Shown here piece by piece: positions 8,687 through 17,500 of a stretch of DNA of 17,500 bases. The notes below the pieces were generated by a model. That model did no database searches, was not told the origin of the DNA, and worked only from the letters and a program-made list of their open reading frames with translations. Every line of letters starts with the position of its first letter. Positions within the stretch are counted from its first letter, which is position 1. Location of the stretch: NCBI GenBank assembly GCA_037179515.1, contig JAXCGZ010019418.1, positions 1 through 17,500 of the forward strand, in the 5' to 3' direction. This stretch comes from Halocaridina rubra. Lineage: Eukaryota; Arthropoda; Malacostraca; Decapoda; Atyidae. The position numbers and the translations under genes were made by a program.

Positions 8687-11560
8687 GGAGATAAAGAAGA
8701 TAATGACAGAAGATCAGGGGATGGGGCCTCATTAAGATTGTTATACACAAATGCTGATGGATTAGCTGGTAAGGCAGTAGAATTAAAAGATAGGATTCAC
8801 AACAGTAAGGCAGATATAGTAGCAATTACAGAGACTAAGTTGAGTGAGGACATAAACAGTGTCACAGTTTTTCCTAAGGGCTTCAGAATACTAAGGGTCG
8901 AAAGATCTGAGAGGACTGGTGGAGGGATAGCACTGCTCATAAGTGAGAGGATTCAAGCTGAAGAGATAAACTTGGCTATAGAAAGTGAGTTCAGGGAATT
9001 TCTTGTTGCTCGCATAAATACTGGGTCAGAGAGCATTATAATAACTGTTGTATACAACCCACCAAGGAACCAAAATAGGCTTGAAATTTATGAGGAAAGT
9101 CATATAGGTACGATTGAAGTCATAAACTCAGTTGTTAACATGGCGCGGGAGAAAAAATGTAGGATTTTGATTATGGGAGACTTTAATCATAAAGAGATAG
9201 ATTGGATAAATCTTGACCCACACAGTGGTGAGGACTCCTTTGGGGCAAGATTCCTAGATTGCGTACAAGGGAATTTCCTACACCAACATGTAATGGAACC
9301 AACAAGAGCCAGGGGTGGGGATGAGCCATCACTACTTGATCTGGTGTTCACAGATAATGTGTTGGATATTGAAAATATTGAGTATGAACCACCAATTGGA
9401 AAGAGTGACCACTGTGTGTTGTTGATGGAGTATATCATTGAAGACATTCTTCCTGAGAGTAGAGGCACTGAGGACATGAGGAGGAACTATCAGAAAGGAG
9501 ATTACATCAAAATGAATGAGCTTTTTGCAGTTATTGACTGGAGAACCTTATTTTACAACAAATCTGTACAAGAAATGTATGACATCTTTTGTGAGAAATA
9601 TGGGAAGATAGTAGATTGCTGCATACCTGTCACCAAAGTAGGTGTAATTCATGCCAGAGAGAAATGGTTCGATAATGGGTGTAAAAGAGCTAAGGAGTGG
9701 AGAGACAAATGCTGGAAAAGGTATAGGAGGAGAAAAAACATAAATGCCTGGCAAACCTACAAAAGAGCAAGAAATGACTACCTAAGTAAAAGGAGAGAGG
9801 CAGAGAAAGATTATGAGAGGGACATCACCAGGAAGGCTAAAGAAAATCCCAAGCTTTTCCACAGCTTTATCAGAGGAAAACTGAAGGTAAAAGAACAGGT
9901 TTTAAGGCTAAAGAGAGCGGATGGAAGCATCACTGAGACGGACGAAGAGATCTGCAAAGAATTGAACAAGGAGTTTCAGTCAGTATTTACAGTAGAAAAT
10001 ACCCCACCCCCTCAGATTGCAGTGATAGAAGCTCAAGGGCCGGTATTAGAGAACATCAACCTTACAGCCACAGAGGTATGCAAGGCGCTGATGGATTTAG
10101 ATGTTCATAAAGCTACAGGTCCTGATGACATATCCCCTCATGTGCTTAAAAAATGCGCAAACACAATATCAGTGGCACTAAGTATCATATTTAAGGAGTC
10201 ATTGGAGTCGGGGGAGATTCCAAGATGCTGGAAACAAGCAAATGTGATACCTATCTTCAAAAAGGGAAGGAGGGATACGGCTCTGAACTATAGACCAGTT
10301 TCCTTGACCAGCATAGTTTGCAAACTTATGGAGAAACTACTAAGGAAACATATCTCTCTTCACTTGGAATCCTTCAACTTTTTGTCAGTGAGGCAACATG
10401 GCTTCAGAGAAGGAAGATCAACAGTAACAAACTTATTAGAATTTTATGATGAGGTAAGCCAAATCTTACAGGAAAGAGAGGGTTGGGCAGATTGCATATT
10501 CCTAGACTTCCAGAAAGCGTTTGACACTGTTCCACATGGGAGACTTATTAGGAAGCTGCAATCAATGGCTAGAATAGGTGGAAATGTCTTGGAATGGATA
10601 AAAACTTACTTAGAAGGAAGGGAACAGAGGGTTAGAGTAAGACACTCAGTGTCTGAATGGAGAAGAGTTAGTAGTGGAGTTCCACAGGGTTCAGTTTTAG
10701 GGCCACTTTTGTTCCTTGTATATGTAAATGACCTACCAGAGTCTGTAAATTCATTCATGAATATGTTTGCAGATGATGCAAAGATTGTGAAGAAAGTAAA
10801 AAACGAGAACAATGGTAGAGAACTTCAGGAGGATCTAAATAATCTGCATGAGTGGTCAGAAAAGTGGCTAATGAAATTCAATACCTCAAAATGTAAGGTA
10901 ATGAGAATGGGTACAAGTGCAAGAAGGCCCAAGCTTGACTACTCGGTGGCTGGAGTACAGCTTCAGGAGACAGAAAATGAGAGAGATCTAGGAGTAAACA
11001 TATTGGCAGATTTGTCTCCAGAAATACATATAAATGGCGTAGTAAGGGCAGCATATGCATTCTTATCAAATGTAAGGGTAGCCTTCAGGCACATGGACAA
11101 GGAAATGTTCAGAAATATTTATGTAACCTATGTGAGGCCAAAACTCGAATATGCAGCCCCCTTTTGGAATCCGCACTTGAAAAAGCACATAGCTAAGCTT
11201 GAAAAAGTTCAAAGACATGCCACGAAACTGGTGCCAGAAATACGCAATCTCGGTTATGATGAGAGGCTGAGGGAATTAGACTTGCCATCACTCGAAGCTA
11301 GAAGAGTAAGGGGGGATATGGTGACAGTCTTTAAATTCCTTCATGGTTATGATAGAGTGGATAGGGATCGATATTTCGATATGGCTGGCTCTAGAACTAG
11401 AGGTCATAGTTTGAAGCTTCGGAAGAAAACTTGTTTGCAGGATGTAAGGAAATACTTTTTCAGTGTAAGAGTAGTTGATAATTGGAATTCGCTAAGCGAG
11501 GAGGTAGTTAATGCTACCTCAATCCATAGTTTTAAGGACAGGTATGATAAGTATCACTAA
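8684..11560 (+). CDS. LINE ORF2: apurinic-like endonuclease plus reverse transcriptase
   Basis: The frame is open to the TAA at 11560. Residues below count from the open-frame start at 8564; the LINE-derived part begins at residue 41. The endonuclease (about 57-285) nicks target DNA: LRLLYTNADG with Asn63, ITETKL with Glu90, MGDFNH with Asp206 and Asn208, and SDH at 281-283. The reverse transcriptase (about 500-800) copies element RNA at the nick: KATGPDDIS, NYRPVSLTS, QHGFREGRST, LDFQKAFD with catalytic Asp648, GVPQG at 705-709, and FADD with Asp737 and Asp738. A C-terminal domain (about 880-998) includes RHATKLVPEIRNL and WNSLSEEVVNA. I see no RNase H domain. All expected catalytic residues are present and there is no frameshift or stop. 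The true start is lost: no in-frame ATG precedes the endonuclease and the CA tract supplies the upstream codons, so normal translation is doubtful. Confidence 0.93.
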
Positions 11561-11585
11561 GTCTAAAAATGGAACCGATCAGGAG

Positions 11586-11618
11586 ACGGGAAGATACGAG
11601 CTTTGGGCTCTTTCCCGT
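11586..11618 (+). promoter_or_regulatory. LINE 3'-UTR stem-loop
   Basis: ACGGGAA (11586-11592) pairs perfectly with TTCCCGT (11612-11618), and GAGC (11598-11601) pairs with GCTC (11607-11610) around a TTTGG loop. A 5-base bulge lies on the left side and a single T on the right. In UnaL2-type LINEs a 3'-terminal stem-loop followed by short repeats is what the reverse transcriptase recognises. I infer the same role here from position and shape. Confidence 0.65.
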
Positions 11619-11622
11619 AAAC

Positions 11623-11664
11623 ACAATTAGGTAATCACAATTAGGTAATCACACACACACACAC
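11623..11664 (+). repeat. LINE 3'-terminal repeats: two 14-bp units plus (AC)7
   Basis: ACAATTAGGTAATC occurs at 11623-11636 and again, identically, at 11637-11650. (AC)7 follows to 11664. The AC part could be element-encoded, slippage-generated, or target DNA. Confidence 0.9.
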
Positions 11665-11723
11665 TTATGTCATCGAGATTAAGTTCCTAAGGTACAGTTC
11701 TTTCACTGACTTTGAGCTTCAAA

Positions 11724-11732
11724 TTATATATA

Positions 11733-11803
<71 letters not shown>
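11724..11803. repeat. (TA)n microsatellite
   Basis: A TA tract with one phase shift (ATATTATAT) near 11740. Confidence 0.97.
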
Positions 11804-11804
<1 letters not shown>

Positions 11805-11851
11805 CTCATTTTTCCCCGAACCGTTTTCACATATGTTAATGTGTTTACATG

Positions 11852-12044
<193 letters not shown>

Positions 12045-12169
12045 GCAGACATGCATACATACAAAGGGACAGGCAGACATATAGAAACTGGAAGATCAAG
12101 TCTACTTTGATTCTAACTTCTCTGAGCATAATAACAAATTATGATCAGCAAATCACTTGTAATGAATCC

Positions 12170-12372
12170 ATTATCAGATAGCAGATTCAGAAACCATTTC
12201 TAATTCACTACTCTGCTATACATATTCAGATACTGTAGAGGGACTCTGAATACGTAGTGCGATCTATCAGGTAATTAAAGTCGGAACATGTAAATGGCTT
12301 CAAAGTACGTAGCGCATTATATTAAGCCATCAGAGTCACGATACGTGTTTAAATTCAGAATATCTAAGACGC
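12170..12372. repeat. Degenerate AGAATACGTA array, left part
   Basis: Blocks such as CTGAATACGTAGTGCGATCT (12247), TCAAAGTACGTAGCGCATTA (12300), CACGATACGTG and TCAGAATATCTAAGACGCTC recur at roughly 30-60-bp spacing. They match the better preserved units on the far side of the inserted elements (13110-14049). Confidence 0.55.
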
Positions 12373-12375
12373 TCT

Positions 12376-12578
12376 AGTAATAATAAACCTTTATTTCCAT
12401 TACAATACAATGGGTATTCGTCAGCCGGGGCAAGCCCCAACCCCCCCACTGTGGTGCCCAACCACAGCAGTACCTGCCAGGAAACAGCTTAAACTCTCGG
12501 TCTTGGACGGGAACCGATCTTTCGACCTCGTGAATGCGAAGCCAGCGCGTTACCACTGTACTAGCTGGCAGACGCAGA
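12376..12578 (-). mobile_element. tRNA-derived SINE, family B, with LINE-matched tail
   Basis: On the minus strand the head begins with CTGCCAGCTAGTACAGTGG. The A box is TAGTACAGTGGT (plus 12552-12563), and a B-box-like CGGTTCCCGTCC lies at plus 12507-12518 with two deviations from consensus. A GC-rich body (CACAGTGGGG, CTTGCCCCGGCTGACG) follows. The end reads GAATACCCATTGTATTG, then TGGAAATAAAGG, then TTATTATTA. That tail closely matches the 3' end of the LINE at 694-2036. AGACGC flanks both sides (12367-12372 and 12570-12575), a possible short target duplication, although the motif is also part of the host array. Confidence 0.78.
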
Positions 12579-12620
12579 ATGCGTATGATATATTGAGCGT
12601 CTCCGCGTATTCTGGGTCTG
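12569..12620. repeat. Imperfect inverted repeat of array monomers
   Basis: CAGACGCAGAATGCG (12569-12583) is complementary to the end of CGCGTATTCTGGGTCTG (12604-12620) at 13 of 15 positions, with a 20-base spacer. It consists of array motifs in opposite orientations. Confidence 0.6.
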
Positions 12621-12689
12621 ATTATCTTATTGAATGTCCTACATAGAACTACTTAATAAGCAATTACTACTAGTAGTCGGTTGGACCAT

Positions 12690-12995
12690 GGCTTCAACCG
12701 CCCGTTGCGATACTACAGCTGAAGATAATTTGAACTTAAATAGGACTGCCCAAGACAGTTCGATGTTAAGTCTTCCTCCAGTTACGATTCTTTTTCTATG
12801 TCTATATCAACATTGAATATTCTTGGGTATTCATTATACATCTCTTATTATCCCTTCACATCTGACAAGTCACAGCACTCCCCATCTCTGTTTCTCTTCA
12901 CTTCATGTATTCTTCGTGCGCAGGCCCGATGAGGGCTGTTTTATATTATCATTTTTTGGCCCGTCCTGGTGTCACATTTATAGAAAAAAAGAAAA
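12690..12995 (+). repeat. Interspersed repeat family R, copy 2
   Basis: This is the plus-strand partner of the minus copy at 5398-5705. TACTACAGCTGA (about 12709), CAGTTCGATGTTAAGTCTTC, CTTATTATCCCTTCACATCT, GACAAGTCACAGCAC and CAGGCCCGATGAGGGC align in order. The right end is A-rich (12984-13001), which fits a retroposed sequence with an oligo(A)-like tail. A short open frame (12823-13017) over it shows no domain. Confidence 0.75.
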
Positions 12996-13004
12996 AAAAA
13001 TAGA

Positions 13005-13791
13005 CTCAAATACGTAAATAGATTTTAAATATGTAGAACTAAGCTCTCAGTCACAACGTGTGGACAGATCCAGGAAAAGTAGACTGCTCTAATAAGCTTT
13101 GGGCACAAAATATAAAATTGGCTTCAAAGTACGTAGTACTTTAAGGAATCACTCACACCGATTTAATAAAGTCAGAATACGTAGGATTATTAGTTGAATA
13201 TTAGACTCAGAATACGTATACAGAATCAATTTCATATGACGTGAGAGTCACTCCCAGTGAGTAATTAAATTTAGAATACGTAAGATGCTCCATTGAGCAA
13301 TAGCACTCTCTCTCTATAACTATACTAAAAGCAATGACTTCCGTAACAATTTTTATTCAGAATACAAACTTCACTCCATTAGATGATCAAGTTCAGAATA
13401 CTTAAATATAATCTGAATATGCAGAGCATTAAAGAGTCATTTTTTATAGAATCAGAATAAGTATGACTCGGCATTAAGCAAGCAGACACTGAATATATAA
13501 ATAGACTTAATATCTGTAATGCTCTAAGCAGTCAAAATTGCATCATGTATGTAAAAAAAAAAATCAGAAAATGTAAACCGCTTTAGCAGGGAATATGATA
13601 AAAATATTCATGTAGACTCCAAATACTGAAGACATTCTGTCTCATGTATAGTGTTTAAATTCAGATTACGTAGGATGTTGCATTTAAAAGTCGGAATATG
13701 TGAGTAACTCGAAAATACATAGAGCAGGCAATCAGGTTTACATTACGTACTTAGATTCAAAATACTTAAAGTGCTTCATTAAGCAATTAAA
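13005..13791. repeat. Degenerate AGAATACGTA array, right part
   Basis: Motif copies such as CAGAATACGTAGGATTA (13173), CAGAATACGTATAC (13208), TTAGAATACGTAAGATGC (13270), TCAGAATACTTAAAT (13394) and TCAGATTACGTAGGATG (13661) occur throughout, often followed by CTCCATTAAGCAAT-like blocks. Spacing is irregular, about 30-70 bp, and divergence is high, so this looks like an old array decaying leftwards from the clean units at 13792. Confidence 0.6.
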
Positions 13792-14049
13792 ATTAGAATA
13801 TATACGTAGACGCAGAATACGTACTTCATTCAACTCTCACTCACTGTATGAATATGAATTAGAATATATACGCAGACGCAGAATACGCAGTTCATTAATC
13901 AGTCACTCCCTACCTGTATATAAATTGGAATATATATGCAGAATACGCAGTTCATCAATCTGTCATTCACTGCCTGTATATAAATTAGAATATATACGTA
14001 AACGCAGAATACGCAGTTCATTAATCAATCACTTACTGCCTGTATAAAA
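13792..14049. repeat. Clean tandem array, four units of 66/66/60/66 bp
   Basis: Units start at 13792, 13858, 13924 and 13984. Each begins ATTAGAATATATACG (ATTGGAATATATATG in unit 3), continues GCAGAATACGCAGTTCATTA and ends CACTGCCTGTATATAA or close. Unit 3 lacks six bases. Because every unit length is a multiple of three, a 115-codon frame (13700-14047) stays open with a 20-22-residue repeat (LEYIRRRRIRSS). It begins at a GTG and has no other sign of being a gene. Confidence 0.9.
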
Positions 14050-14191
14050 ATTCAGGGATCTCTCCCTCAATCTCAGATGAAATTCCTGCATTGAAAATAT
14101 ATTGTTCAGTTACCTAAGTTTAATTCAGTTTTACCTAATATAACCTAAGCTTCGATGTTTTCATTACTATTAATTACTGCCTTCACTCTAA

Positions 14192-14227
14192 TCTACCTGT
14201 TAAATTGATCTCAATTTAACAGGTAGA
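14192..14227. repeat. Perfect palindrome, 17-bp arms, 2-base spacer
   Basis: TCTACCTGTTAAATTGA (14192-14208) is followed by TC and then by its exact reverse complement (14211-14227). A further short inverted pair, TAATCTAC (about 14189) and GTAGATTA (about 14242), lies around it. Confidence 0.95.
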
Positions 14228-14262
14228 CTTGGAATACAAAAGTAGATTAGAAAATACAAGGA

Positions 14263-14845
<583 letters not shown>

Positions 14846-14896
14846 GAACAAATTATTTATCTATCTACTGTAATATTTATGTGTTAGAATAGCATA

Positions 14897-15501
14897 GATA
14901 GATAATTAGTTTGATATTTAAAGACATTTATAGGTAATATATCAAGTACATTGCAGTTACAGACAACAGAGAATACTGTTAAAATTACTTCTGAAATGTG
15001 GTGAAAATAAAAATAAGATAAGATGACACCTTTAGGTAGTAGAGGCCTAAAGGTTAAAAAAAAAAATTAAGAATCTGAAATAAAAAAAAAGTGGAATTAC
15101 ACTTTTATATTTGTAAAGACAAATTAAATGCGTAAGATTGAAATATGATTATTATATAGTGTTCATATATATTCCTCTTTTTCTTAAGGAAATTCTAGTT
15201 GTAGTCCATTGATCCTCTCCTTTGGACCTACACACAGTGGATGTGAATAACTGCGCCAGTGCAGCTTTATGGCTCGGATGTCCTATTTGACTCCAACCCT
15301 TCCGATTGATCTAGCCTTAGATCCGGCACTGACTTGAGCTGGCTTGTTCCCCTAGTAGTCTTACAGACTTTTCTTAACAGTACTATTTTCTCTGCAATGT
15401 GATGAAAATACTAACTTAAACATTAGTTGAAATGTTTTTGAAAGAGTTGGAAACTTTAATAACAGCGAAAAAAAAATATCAAGGAACTGTATACACTGAT
15501 A
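14897..15501. other. No recognisable gene
   Basis: AT-rich sequence with A runs (15055-15066, 15082-15090, 15468-15476). A less AT-rich stretch at about 15205-15345 (CTGCGCCAGTGCAGC, GGCTCGGATGTCC) might be an unrecognised repeat, but I can align it to nothing here. Confidence 0.4.
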
Positions 15502-15622
15502 CTGCCAAGAGAGGTCTTATAACTTATCATATAGTGCCTAGGGAGGTCATATAAATTTAGTGCCTAGAGAGGTCATATACTGTATTAGATAGTGCTAGAA
15601 AAGTCATATGACTTTCCATATG
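15502..15622. repeat. Minisatellite, four units of about 26-32 bp
   Basis: Units begin at 15502 (CTGCCAAGAGAGGTCTTATA), 15534 (GTGCCTAGGGAGGTCATATA), 15560 (GTGCCTAGAGAGGTCATATA) and 15592 (GTGCTAGAAAAGTCATATG). Unit 2 is shorter. The order fits progressive divergence from the middle copies. Confidence 0.85.
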
Positions 15623-15945
15623 AAACCAGGAATGATATATCAAACAGTCTAAATCACTTTCATGGAATATACATGGGTCTACTACTGCTGAGGGTATTGA
15701 CATTAATACATTAAGCCATTATTGAATCCAGACATTTAGGGAGCAAGCCAGCTTACGTCGACGCCTGTACCAAGCCCTGATCAGTGTAGAACAACTGTTC
15801 TTAATTGTTTTCTAACGCACCGCCTCAAGTAGTTGCTTCATCTCTCCTACAGGTTTCCCATCTCCTCCGGATATGCAACAAATACTTGTCAAAGTCCTTT
15901 CTAGATAGTGAGGGGAAAAATGATCGAAAAGAGGGTATGTTTGTC
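15623..15945. other. No recognisable feature
   Basis: Mixed-composition sequence. No open frame, repeat or RNA signal I can defend. Confidence 0.45.
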
Positions 15946-15969
15946 TTTTTTTTTTTTTTTTTTTTTTTT
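15946..15969. repeat. Poly(T) run, 24 bases
   Basis: This could mark the oligo(A) tail of a minus-strand retroposed sequence whose body would lie at about 15970-16040 (contains GGGGACGCGCCC), but no family is recognisable. Confidence 0.85.
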
Positions 15970-16539
15970 ACACAATAATTATATACAACAAAATTACTTT
16001 GCAGGGGACGCGCCCTTTTGTTGAAAACCACTTATGTATTGGGTTAGGAAAAATATCATTCCTTCTTAAAACTTGGAACTTGATACAGACACTAGTCACC
16101 CAGTAGCTAGTAAGAAGGGACCCCATATGAGTAGGGGAATAACATATTAGGATGAAGGCAACACAGTCAGTAAGAAAAATTGAGAAGATTGATAAATAAA
16201 AATAAACTAGACCTATTAAAAAATATATTCATATTATTGGGTTACGTCCCTTATTTGCTATACATGATATTCATATCTAGAGACTGCATTTAATATGAAA
16301 ATTCTTTTCTTGTTGAAAAACATAATTGAATATTACTTCTAGAAGAGTTGACAAATAACTGGATCAAAAGGTATTGAGGGTGCCTTCAGCCCTTTTCATT
16401 AAGTACTGTTTACTATGCAACGTATATGGGGTGACTAGCAATGACGGTATTAAGAGAGTCATTAAACTGAGATTCAACATCTTGACATACATATTCAGAA
16501 GTCTGAGTAGCGTTTCGTACGTGCCATTAGGCACTCAGG
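15970..16539. other. No recognisable gene
   Basis: AT-rich sequence leading into the satellite-like array. I see no coding signal. Confidence 0.4.
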
Positions 16540-17450
16540 GTGGATTATGACTTGTATTAATTGAGAGAAGACAGAATGGACGAAACGGGATTGATTCAAG
16601 TATTATACTAATATTGCTACAGGTACCATACAGTATAAAGATGGCAACAAATGCCCATTTGAAATATACAGTTAGTGTTATGAACTAAGACTGGCTTAGA
16701 ACTTGCATTAAAAAACAGAAAAGATCAAAGTTCCAACGAAATGGGATTAATTCAGATACTGATGTAGTTACAGGTATCATACAGGTGTAAAAATGGCAGA
16801 GAATGGTTGTTAGAGAAAGTAATGGAATAATATTTAAGTATTTGTTAACTTTGTGACCTCAAGGGACCAAAATGAATTGTAAATGATTGATAGAAAAGAG
16901 TATGCAATGAAGAAAAGATATCGCGTCAAGTATTAATTTTGTTATAGGTATCATACAGGTGTAAAAATATGATCAAAAAAATATCCATTAGAGAAACGTG
17001 GAATAAGTAGAATAATTTATTAATATCTAAACCTTCTGGTGGGCTGTAACATGTGCATTAATTGATAGACGAGAATAAACTTGTACGAAACGGGAATGAT
17101 TCAGATATTGATATGATACCAGGTATCATTTAGGTCTAATTATCACAAGGAATGTGAATTAATTATAAGAACTTTTTTAATTTCATGACTTAGGGATGGG
17201 CTAGAACTTGTATTTATTGATGGAAGAGAAAACTTAATTTGAATCAGGAATGATTCAGGTATCAATATTGTTACAGGTCCCAATCAGATTTAATTATGTC
17301 TAAGAAGGTCCACTATGGAAACAGAAGAACCGGATTTTTAAGTCATCATCAATATCCGTTTCCGTAGAGTGGATAACTATGTTCATTAAACAGAAAAATC
17401 TCTACACTGACGAAACGGGATTTATTCAAGTATTAATTCAAGTACAATAT
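16540..17450. repeat. Satellite-like degenerate tandem repeat, monomer about 154-175 bp
   Basis: An anchor block built on CGAAACGGGATTGATTCAAG followed by TACAGGTATCATACAGGTGT recurs near 16581, 16737, 16911, 17086, 17240 and 17411, giving spacings of about 156, 174, 175, 154 and 171 bp. A second shared block (TTGCATTAATTGATAG-like, upstream of each anchor) occurs near 16551, 16703, 16885, 17055, 17215 and 17375. Copies are diverged. The array runs close to or beyond the right edge of the window, so its full extent is unknown. Confidence 0.8.
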
Positions 17451-17500
17451 ATTTATAGCTATATAAGGATGACTCAGTAAGGACACAGAAGAAAGAATCG

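Larger units (their letters stand above)
8685..11664 (+). mobile_element. Nearly complete non-LTR retrotransposon (LINE), CR1/L2/Jockey group
   Basis: This is a plus-strand LINE with an open endonuclease-reverse transcriptase ORF, a 3' UTR of about 90 bases containing a stem-loop (11586-11618), and a terminus made of two 14-bp repeats plus (AC)n. There is no poly(A) tail, in keeping with the CR1/L2 style of short terminal repeats. The 5' side joins a CA microsatellite about 50 bases before the endonuclease domain. A 5' UTR, ORF1 and the ORF2 start codon are absent, so the copy is 5'-truncated. A second piece of the same family (4653-4862) is about 97% identical, pointing to recent activity. 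Clade placement needs a tree. Confidence 0.93.

Noticed and set aside
9187..9477. Minus-strand open frames inside the LINE (also 9548-9754, 10606-10812, 10878-11069)
   Set aside because: Antisense shadows of the endonuclease-reverse transcriptase ORF.
13792..14049. CRISPR-like array
   Set aside because: Units are contiguous tandem copies with no unique spacers, and the DNA is eukaryotic.
15825..16031. 68-codon minus-strand frame with a Lys run
   Set aside because: The Lys run is the 24-base T tract and no domain is seen.

Overview
The window reads as intergenic, repeat-dominated DNA from an animal genome. I infer an arthropod, most likely a decapod crustacean such as a penaeid shrimp or crab. 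The basis is the AT-rich background, the very long di-nucleotide microsatellites (TA, CA/TG, CT/GA, often compound), and LINE proteins of the type common in arthropod genomes. Species cannot be fixed from sequence alone. There is no host protein-coding gene I can support, no intact tRNA or rRNA gene, and no bacterial-style feature.

Left part (1-5300): a degenerate GGTCTAT-type minisatellite is interrupted by a 5'-truncated minus-strand LINE (about 694-2036) carrying the C-terminal two thirds of a reverse transcriptase. Next come a long CAACA-rich degenerate tandem array (about 2515-3125), a 42-bp duplication, a LINE 3'-end scrap (3526-3570), a 180-bp CT tract, and a compound (AT)n(AC)n tract. 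That tract abuts a 210-bp LINE fragment fused to a tRNA-derived SINE, and a second, different tRNA-derived SINE follows.

Middle (5300-8690): one copy of an interspersed family with a GGCCC-GATGA-GGGCC hairpin lies on the minus strand. It is followed by TA and TG tracts, and then by a mirror-image block in which SINE (+), repeat B (-), (TA)n, repeat B (+), SINE (-) form a large imperfect inverted repeat.

The main feature is at 8685-11664: a LINE whose endonuclease plus reverse transcriptase frame is uninterrupted for about 958 codons, with all recognisable catalytic motifs present. It has a 3'-UTR stem-loop, two 14-bp terminal repeats, and AC microsatellite on both sides. The fragment at 4653-4862 is about 97% identical to it and also starts directly after (AC)n, so this family looks young and AC-microsatellite-associated.

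Right part (11665-17500): more compound microsatellites, then a long degenerate array built on AGAATACGTA motifs that ends in four clean 60-66-bp units. The array is interrupted by a minus-strand SINE whose tail matches the LINE at 694-2036, and by the second copy of the hairpin family. After that come a perfect 17-bp-arm palindrome, a 580-bp compound microsatellite block, a small minisatellite, and a satellite-like array of about 154-175-bp monomers running off the right end.

The elements relate as retrotransposon machinery and its dependants: two LINE lineages could supply endonuclease and reverse transcriptase, and the SINEs look like their non-autonomous passengers. No new defence or metabolic system is visible. 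The most interesting signals are the LINE/AC-repeat association, the LINE 3' hairpin, the LINE-SINE chimera, and the shared LINE/SINE tail.
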